Source: Candidatus Pacearchaeota archaeon CG10_big_fil_rev_8_21_14_0_10_35_13 (GTDB taxonomy: Archaea > Nanobdellota > Nanobdellia > Pacearchaeales > GW2011-AR1). From it: 9,135 nucleotides of DNA. Shown piece by piece: positions 1-5,100 of the stretch. The translations under genes and the position numbers were made by a program. The stretch's first letter is position 1, and each line of letters starts with the position of its first letter. The notes beneath the pieces were generated by a model. It worked only from the letters and a program-made list of their open reading frames with translations. It made no database searches and was not told the origin of the DNA. Where the stretch lies: the NCBI GenBank assembly GCA_002763035.1, contig PFDC01000180.1:5595-14729 (forward strand), written 5' to 3'.

Positions 1-300
1 ATCACCATTAATTCTAGAGATTTTTAATAAACGAAAGATTTCATGAAAACCCTTACTTAAATCATCACTAATAACCTTAGCAGAAACACTGATTTCCTTC
101 AATGTAGCCTTACAGAACTTTGTTTCCTTAGCACGCTTCTTAGACAAATACTGAGAAACCGCAGCCTTACTAACACCCAAAGAACCACCAGCCTTTTCAA
201 AAGTTAAACCATACTTCTTAGTAAGAACCTTAGAAAGCTCTTTACGAATACTAGGGATGATATACCAAACTTCAACTTCCTGAGGTAATAAATAAGCCAT
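1..300 (-). CDS. COG2522-type archaeal HTH transcriptional regulator, C-terminus cut by window edge
   Basis: The frame is open from an ATG at 298-300 to the window edge, giving 100 residues and no stop, so the C-terminus is missing. The start MAYLLPQEVEVWYIIPSIRK resembles the N-terminus of the archaeal COG2522 regulators (LP-x-E-V-x-V-W-x-x-P-x-I-R-x-E-L). A helix-turn-helix follows at about residues 31-53, with the recognition-helix signature GVSKAAVSQYLS and a basic KKR tail. Family members are small cytoplasmic DNA-binding proteins, often about 120 residues, and many end with a Cys motif that would lie outside the window; one Cys (C63) is visible. The ATG is supported by an AGGTG Shine-Dalgarno match 7 nt upstream and a TATA-like box further up. 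Its target genes cannot be inferred. The family call comes from motif memory, not a search. Confidence 0.82.
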   Translation of the reverse strand, partial: MAYLLPQEVEVWYIIPSIRKELSKVLTKKYGLTFEKAGGSLGVSKAAVSQYLSKKRAKETKFCKATLKEISVSAKVISDDLSKGFHEIFRLLKISRINGD

Positions 301-307
301 TAATAAA

Positions 308-312
308 CACCT
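308..312 (-). promoter_or_regulatory. Shine-Dalgarno site of the HTH regulator
   Basis: On the minus strand this reads AGGTG, part of the archaeal anti-SD complement GGAGGTGATC, with 7 nt to the ATG at 300. It fixes the start codon and implies a short leader of about 15 nt, unlike the leaderless arrangement proposed for most other genes here. Confidence 0.6.
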
Positions 313-337
313 GTTTGTAAAAGATAGTTAACAAGGC

Positions 338-344
338 TTATAAA
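338..344 (-). promoter_or_regulatory. TATA-like box for the HTH regulator
   Basis: The minus strand reads TTTATAA. Its centre lies about 41 nt upstream of the ATG. With the usual archaeal spacing of about 25 nt, transcription would begin near 315 and give a leader just long enough to hold the AGGTG site at 308-312. The two signals support each other. Confidence 0.5.
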
Positions 345-380
345 TGTTATGAAAGAAAAAATAAGAAACTAATAAGTAAC

Positions 381-548
381 CTAAAGAGCATATCTTCCAA
401 CAACTCTTTCCCTCTCATCTCTTGTTGTTACATCTTCCCCATCGGAAAGTACAACCACAAAATCGTAAGGATTACTAGTCCTAACAACATACCAATCCCT
501 TTTACTACTATCCCTTTCTTCACCCTCATAACCTCTACTTTCACCCAT
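381..548 (-). CDS. Small charged hypothetical protein, 55 aa
   Basis: An ATG at 546-548 opens a 55-residue frame ending in TAG at 381-383. The product begins MGESRGYEGEERDSSKRDW, is rich in Glu, Arg and Asp, and has a Val-rich middle (YVVRTSNPYDFVVVLSDGED) that could form beta strands. It has no signal peptide, membrane segment, Cys pair or HTH that I can recognise. It lies upstream of the HTH regulator on the same strand, 80 nt away, and might be co-transcribed with it, but the regulator has its own promoter signals. No convincing TATA box or SD site precedes this ORF. A 13-nt palindrome sits about 23 nt upstream of the start. The length is near the limit at which chance ORFs occur, so this is only a tentative gene of unknown function. 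Confidence 0.4.
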   Translation of the reverse strand: MGESRGYEGEERDSSKRDWYVVRTSNPYDFVVVLSDGEDVTTRDERERVVGRYAL

Positions 549-564
549 AAAAACGTTAAGTGTG

Positions 565-577
565 TTGACTTAGTCAA
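565..577. repeat. 13-nt palindrome TTGACT-T-AGTCAA
   Basis: Perfect 6-bp arms flank a single T. It is about 17-29 nt upstream of the start of the 55-aa ORF on the minus strand and 7 nt from a second inverted repeat. The perfect dyad with almost no loop fits a dimeric repressor operator better than an RNA hairpin, but nothing in the sequence names the protein. Confidence 0.45.
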
Positions 578-582
578 TTACC

Positions 583-598
583 AACTAATGAATTAGTT
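583..598. repeat. 16-nt inverted repeat AACTAAT-GA-ATTAGTT
   Basis: Two 7-bp arms flank a GA centre. It lies close to the palindrome at 565-577, so two dyads stand side by side between the 55-aa ORF and the G+C-richer stretch. It could be a second operator half or part of a larger structure. A+T-rich dyads of this size also arise by chance. Confidence 0.4.
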
Positions 599-615
599 AG
601 CTTGCAGTTCCAATT

Positions 616-717
616 TTCGTTTGGGAGATTGTCTCCGAAGGACGTCACAAAGAGTGAAACGGACTGCGATTGGCTGATTGACAACCAGCCTACTAAATTC
701 AGGTTTACCAAATTTAG
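616..717. ncRNA. Candidate structured RNA or regulatory region (hairpin cluster)
   Basis: Four inverted repeats follow one another. At 624-636 GGAGA and TCTCC flank TTG. Near 645-657 TCAC and GTGA flank AAAGA. At 672-690 there is a near-perfect 19-nt dyad with GGCTG and CAGCC as outer arms. At 693-717 CTAAATT and AATTTAG are the outer arms, with an inner GGT/ACC. The segment stands out as G+C-rich in an A+T-rich genome, which is a known hallmark of non-coding RNA genes in such archaea. I do not recognise it as SRP RNA, RNase P, a tRNA or a box C/D guide: conserved motifs of those families are absent. Strand is undecided because dyads read alike both ways. No strong TATA box precedes it on the plus strand; a weak CTAAATTT lies at 710-717 on the minus strand. 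Confidence 0.3.
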
Positions 718-873
718 CGATATTATACAAAACAATTCTTTTTATTTAAACGTTTCTATTGTGATTTTTAGGCAAATTCATCTGATGATTAAAATCAATC
801 AGTTTTCTTTGCTACGAGAATATAAATATTGTTATAATCTTATGACCTGTCAGATAAATAATCATTAATAAGA

Positions 874-881
874 TTTATAAA
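874..881 (+). promoter_or_regulatory. TATA box of lemA
   Basis: TTTATAAA is centred 25.5 nt before the lemA ATG. With archaeal TATA-to-start spacing, transcription would begin at or next to the ATG, so the mRNA is probably leaderless. This agrees with the absence of a Shine-Dalgarno site. Confidence 0.65.
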
Positions 882-902
882 CCTGTAATCATCATAAGTA
901 AT

Positions 903-1457
903 ATGGTGGTCGGACTAATTATCGGAATCGTACTCGCAGTTATTGTATTAGCATTTGTAGTATACTACAACAAATTCGTAATTCTAGGTAATAGAATAGA
1001 TAACTCACTATCACAAATAGACGTGCAACTAAGAAAAAGGGCAGACTTAGTACCAAACCTAATAAGTACAGTTAAAGGATACGCGAAACACGAAACGGGA
1101 ATTATGAAATCAGTAACTGAAGCAAGAAAAGCATTACTAGGAGCAACAGACCTCCAAGGAAGAATGAAAGCAGGAAACCAACTACAAACAGCACTAAAAA
1201 GCATATTCGCACTAGCAGAAAATTATCCTAACCTAAAAGCTAACGAAAACTTCTTACACTTACAACAAGAACTATCAGCAATAGAAGACAAAATAGCATA
1301 TTCAAGACAATTCTACAACGACAGCATACTAGACTACAACACAAGCGTAGAAAGATTCCCAGGAGTAGTATTCGCAGGAATATACGGAAAGAAAAAGAAA
1401 ACCTACCTAGAAATACCAAAAGAATCAAGAGCAGTACCAAAAGTAGAATTCGAATAG
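903..1457 (+). CDS. lemA: LemA family membrane protein
   Basis: This 184-residue protein has the full LemA layout (PF04011). One N-terminal membrane helix spans about residues 3-22. A helical domain follows with the family signatures: N-R-I-D-N near 30-34, SQIDVQLRKRADLVPNL at 37-53, TVKGY at 56-60 and an AR pair at 74-75. The later block around 108-146 carries YPNLKANENF and SRQFYNDSILDYN, and FPG follows at 152-154. The length matches the family. The N-terminus is predicted outside and the helical bundle inside or at the membrane; the biochemical function of LemA is poorly defined. In bacteria it often neighbours HtpX or TPM-domain proteins; here the neighbours are two small unrecognised envelope proteins. 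The ATG is supported by a TATA box 25 nt upstream. Codons end mostly in A, in contrast to the next gene. Confidence 0.93.
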   Translation: MVVGLIIGIVLAVIVLAFVVYYNKFVILGNRIDNSLSQIDVQLRKRADLVPNLISTVKGYAKHETGIMKSVTEARKALLGATDLQGRMKAGNQLQTALKSIFALAENYPNLKANENFLHLQQELSAIEDKIAYSRQFYNDSILDYNTSVERFPGVVFAGIYGKKKKTYLEIPKESRAVPKVEFE

Positions 1458-1492
1458 AAAGATATCAATAATTCTAAAGATACAATTAACCA

Positions 1493-1768
1493 ATGAGTAA
1501 CCGATACGTTGAAAGCATTGACAGATACGGGGAGTGGTTGACCAAAACTTCTAGGGGTATATGTTTTATTGCATTCTCATTATACTTATTTTTTAGTGGG
1601 TATAATTATTATCATAATGCCCGACAAGAAGCAGAGAAGAACAAGCGTGTGTTTACAAGAATGATTAATACTCAGCTTAACGAAACAACAACCCTTAGAA
1701 GTATGAATGATGCTCTTAAAGAAATACTTAATGAGGAACTAGGGAAGTCTATTGAAGAAAAACGTTAA
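1493..1768 (+). CDS. Small single-pass membrane protein of unknown function, 91 aa
   Basis: The product has a polar N-terminus (about 1-20), one hydrophobic segment at about 22-41 (GICFIAFSLYLFFSGYNYY), and a charged, probably helical tail (about 42-91) rich in Glu, Lys and Arg with heptad-like leucines and isoleucines near the end. I recognise no family. By the positive-inside rule the topology is not clear-cut, since both flanks carry Arg or Lys. It starts 35 nt after the lemA stop, with only a weak TATA-like stretch (about 1461-1470, centred 27 nt before the ATG), so it could be read through from lemA or from its own promoter. It uses many T-ending codons and AGG/GGG/GGT, unlike lemA on one side and the lipoprotein on the other. 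Confidence 0.72.
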   Translation: MSNRYVESIDRYGEWLTKTSRGICFIAFSLYLFFSGYNYYHNARQEAEKNKRVFTRMINTQLNETTTLRSMNDALKEILNEELGKSIEEKR

Positions 1769-1780
1769 GTATTAATACTT
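1767..1780 (+). promoter_or_regulatory. Palindromic TATA-like element before the lipoprotein gene
   Basis: AAGTATTAATACTT is a perfect 14-nt palindrome overlapping the stop codon of the preceding gene. Its centre (TATTAATA) is 26.5 nt upstream of the ATG at 1800, the spacing expected of a TATA box for a leaderless start. The symmetry could also serve a dimeric regulator that competes with TBP. Confidence 0.45.
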
Positions 1781-1799
1781 CTAAACACTAAGACTATTA

Positions 1800-2006
1800 A
1801 TGGGAAAACTCACGAAGTATTTTCTCGCAACCCTATTTGCAGGTTACGTATTACTAAATTCTGGATGTGCATTCTATCATGACGCAGTTAAAGTACCAGA
1901 AAGAGTAATTGAAACACCAGGAAATGTAGCACGTGAAGGAATAAACAACTTAGGAAGTAACCTAGGAGACTTATTAGCAGGAATAGAATGTGAAGGAAGA
2001 AGATAA
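1800..2006 (+). CDS. Small putative lipoprotein, 68 aa
   Basis: The N-terminus is a lipoprotein-type signal: a short basic region (MGKLTK), a hydrophobic stretch at about 7-19, and a lipobox-like LLNSGC ending at Cys23. Processing there would leave a mature peptide of about 46 residues, AFYHDAVKVPERV onward, with a second Cys at 64 and a basic end (EGRR). The predicted location is the outer face of the membrane. I recognise no family; lipobox position -3 is Asn rather than the usual Leu, so the prediction is moderate. It is third in a run with lemA and the 91-aa membrane protein, which suggests a common envelope role. It has its own TATA-like palindrome. Codon use resembles lemA. Confidence 0.7.
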   Translation: MGKLTKYFLATLFAGYVLLNSGCAFYHDAVKVPERVIETPGNVAREGINNLGSNLGDLLAGIECEGRR

Positions 2007-2043
2007 AAAGTCAAAAGATTAAAGAAATGTAGGAATAATCAAC

Positions 2044-2066
2044 ACTCTTAAGATAATTTAATGAGT
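2044..2066 (+). terminator. Possible weak hairpin after the lipoprotein gene
   Basis: ACTC-TTAA and TTAA-(T)-GAGT can pair around a 6-nt loop with one bulged T. It lies 38 nt past the stop codon at 2006 in a 137-nt gap. There is no T-run directly after it, which archaeal termination normally uses, so it may be meaningless. Confidence 0.2.
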
Positions 2067-2115
2067 TAAAAACAATAATAAAGACTTCCACAAGTTACTG
2101 TTAGGATAATAATGC

Positions 2116-2123
2116 TTAAATAT
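2116..2123 (+). promoter_or_regulatory. TATA box of the giant surface-protein gene
   Basis: TTAAATAT is centred 24.5 nt before the ATG at 2144. The spacing predicts a leaderless transcript, and no Shine-Dalgarno site is seen. It fixes the ATG as the start. Confidence 0.55.
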
Positions 2124-2143
2124 TACTAGAACACTATAATCTT

Positions 2144-5100
2144 ATGGTTATAAGAAAAAGTCGTGATAACATCAGTAAGAACAAACGTTTTATACTCATA
2201 ACTATCATAATAATCCTTGCGTTAATAATAATTCTTAGTAACGTAAATATCATTAATAAAACATTCCTTTCAGGATCTTCAATTATAGGAATATACCTCC
2301 AAGAAATGCCTGTAATTACACAAGAAATACTAACTTGCGGGGATGGGAATTTAGATGCTGGAGAAACTTGCGACGACAATAATACCAATAGTGATGATGG
2401 ATGTAACTCTGAATGTAAGCTTGAAACCGGTGATGTGAACTGCAAAGAAGGAAATATTTATTATATCTCATCAAGCTTAGGAAATGACGCTAATGACGGA
2501 TTAAGCACGCAAACACCAAAACAGAGTTTAACTGAACTAGACTCATTAATTGATACACCTAACGCAGCCGGAAGATGCGTATTACTAAAAAGGGGAGATA
2601 CCTGGACTATGCCAGGGGCAGGAAATAACGGAATACATCTTACATCAGCACACGGAACTAAAGAAGAACCAATATACGTAGGTGCTTACGGGCCAACTTC
2701 TAATCCTAAACCAATATTTGATTTGAACATCACCGGAACAATAATAAATATTAGAGGCGCTGATAAAGAAAGCAATGTTCCATCAAACATAATCTTTGAT
2801 AACTTACACTTAACAACTACTAAAGCACCAGGACAAAGACCATCAACAGGCATAGTAATTCTAGAAACTTGGAACTCATATGACCCTAGAGACATAACCG
2901 TTCGTAACAGTATAATAGAAAGATTAAGAATGGGGCTAGCAATACAAGACGGTGTTGATGGTTTTACTTTAGAAAACTCTATAGTAAGATACAACTTCGC
3001 AATGCCACCAGAAAGCGGACATTCACAAGGAATATACGTTGGTTCAGTAAAAAATGTTAACATAATCAATAACGATTTTAATTGCAACGGGAAAACTATT
3101 GTTTGCGGAGCAACCACTGACTCATGGTATGATCATAACATGTACATATCTCACTGTGAAGACTGCCTAATAGAAAACAACAAAGTTCATGGAAGTCTTG
3201 ACGGAATAAAAGTAAGAGTAGGAAATAACGTTGTGATAAGAGGTAATGAAGTATACGACTTATACCTCTCAGGAATAAGCCCTGGAAGTAGTGATGGGCA
3301 AATACTATCAAACACTATTGTTGAAGGAAACTTAATACATGACGTGCCTATGGGAATTGTAATAAAAGAACAATCAACAGGCCCAGGATACGTTACTAAT
3401 ATGGTAGTAAGAAATAATATTCTTTATGATACAAAAATAGGACCAACATATGGTGTCGGATCAGTATTCTTTAACGTAGGAAGCGGGGTATACGACGGAT
3501 TATATATTTATAATAATCTAGTTTACGGGATTGATGGGAGGGGATATTACTTTTCGGTCAACGATAAAACTTCAGAAAATTTTAAGAATGTAGAAATTAA
3601 GAATAACATGTTTGTTAGACCAAATAATGAGGCTAATATACTTGTTAAGATGTCCTCCACGACTCTTGGGATAACACAAATAGATAATAACCTTTACTAC
3701 TCATCAAGCGAAGGAAACTTACTGGAAATCGACGGAGAAAAATACCCCTCCCTTGATGCGTTTAAAGAAGCATACCCAACAAAAGAAACTAACGGTATGG
3801 AAGCAAACCCTGATTTTGTTGATGGAACAAATAAGGACTTCCATCTGAACAAAAAAAGCCCCGCAATAGACTCAGGAGTTCTAAGCGTTAGTAAAGACTA
3901 CGATAACAACCAAAGACCTTATGGTAAAGGAATAGACCTAGGACCTTACGAATACCAAGGAAAAGACAACTCTAATGAAAAAAACAATCAACTCCCAACA
4001 AAAGAAATTTGTGGTAACGGGAATTTAGATGCTGGAGAAGAATGCGATGATGGGAATATTGTTGATGGTGACGGGTGTTCAGTGACATGTAAGAATGAAA
4101 TACTAACAGCCCTACCTCTGGGTTATGGAGGCTATACCTCCCCTTCTTTGATAAGCATTAATGCAGAGATTGATAATGACCTATCTGTTGGTGAAGCACC
4201 TTTTACAATTCATGTTTCCGGTTCTCCAACTACAGCCGTTGGAGAAAATAGGACTTATGAAAACCTCGAATACACATGGGACTTTGGTGATTCCAATTCA
4301 CAAGTAACCTTCGCGAATCCAACTAGCAGTCAAACAGTTAACTCAAATTCTGACCAAAAAGGACCTGAAGCAGCACATATTTATTATGACCCTGGAACCT
4401 ACACAATTACCTTAACTGTAAGAGGCTGGACAGGAAGTCAATACGTTACAAACACAGAAACTTTAATTGTCACAGTATCTGATTGGTCCGGCGAAGATAA
4501 ATATTTTGATCCTGTTAGTGGCGATGATTCTAATGATGGCTCTGAAGCTTCTCCTTGGAAATCTTGGAATAAACTAACCTCCTGGATTCAGGGAGGCAAT
4601 TATAGAAGTGCTTATCTTAAACGTAATACTGTGATGGACGCCACAAATACTATCGTACTTAATGGTAATCATAAAATGTTAAGAGCTTATGGCACTGGTG
4701 CTAATCCTTTGATTAAAGCATCAGATTCCTGGATTTCTGGTACTGTACTAGTTAATTTTTGGGGTAACGCCGTTGAAGTTGGAAATATGTTTATTGAAAG
4801 TATTGATTTAGATAATAATAACGGGAAAGTTGGTACAGGTTATTTTGCTTATACCAAACCCGTTACTTCTTACACTCCTAATGCTGCTGGCAACATTCAT
4901 GATATTACTATAGTTAATAGTCACATCAATATTGATGTTTCTGGTAATCCTGTTGTTTTCACTGGTGAGGGTCCTGAAGTTCGTGTTTCATTCTGGAATG
5001 TTGGTTTTGACCATGGAACCGCTAAAGGTCGTCAAGGATTATACATTGCTGGACAAAAGTTTTTGGCAGTTATGGGAGGTTATTTTGTTGGTGGTGAAGG

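Larger units (their letters stand above)
549..902. other. Long non-coding region upstream of lemA
   Basis: This is the largest gap without a supportable gene in the window. It has two parts. Up to about 720 it holds several consecutive inverted repeats and a segment (about 600-690) visibly richer in G+C than its surroundings. From about 720 to 870 it is very A+T-rich with no obvious structure, and it ends with the lemA TATA box. Frames stay open on both strands here (plus 602-868 from a TTG; minus frames through about 574-741), but none resembles a known protein, has an ATG with promoter signals, or shows convincing coding character. I therefore leave it unannotated as protein. Confidence 0.55.

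Noticed and set aside
574..735. Minus-strand open frame through the G+C-richer segment
   Set aside because: It would start at a TTG without signals and gives a short Ser/Asn-rich peptide resembling nothing I know. The nucleotide structure explains the region better.
779..788. CTGATGA as a box C of a C/D guide RNA
   Set aside because: The first base does not fit the R of the consensus, and no matching D, C' and D' boxes occur at proper spacing.
602..868. Plus-strand open frame of 88 codons starting at TTG
   Set aside because: It has no ATG, no TATA or SD at a sensible distance and no recognisable protein features. It overlaps the dense inverted repeats, and minus-strand frames are open over the same stretch, so openness alone is not evidence of coding.
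965..1440. Two minus-strand open frames opposite lemA
   Set aside because: They are antisense shadows of a confidently identified gene with A-ending codons, and their hydrophobic, Leu/Ile-rich translations are what such antisense gives.
2134..3311. Minus-strand open frames opposite the first beta-helix
   Set aside because: They are antisense to a continuous, well-supported domain and have no start signals or family features.
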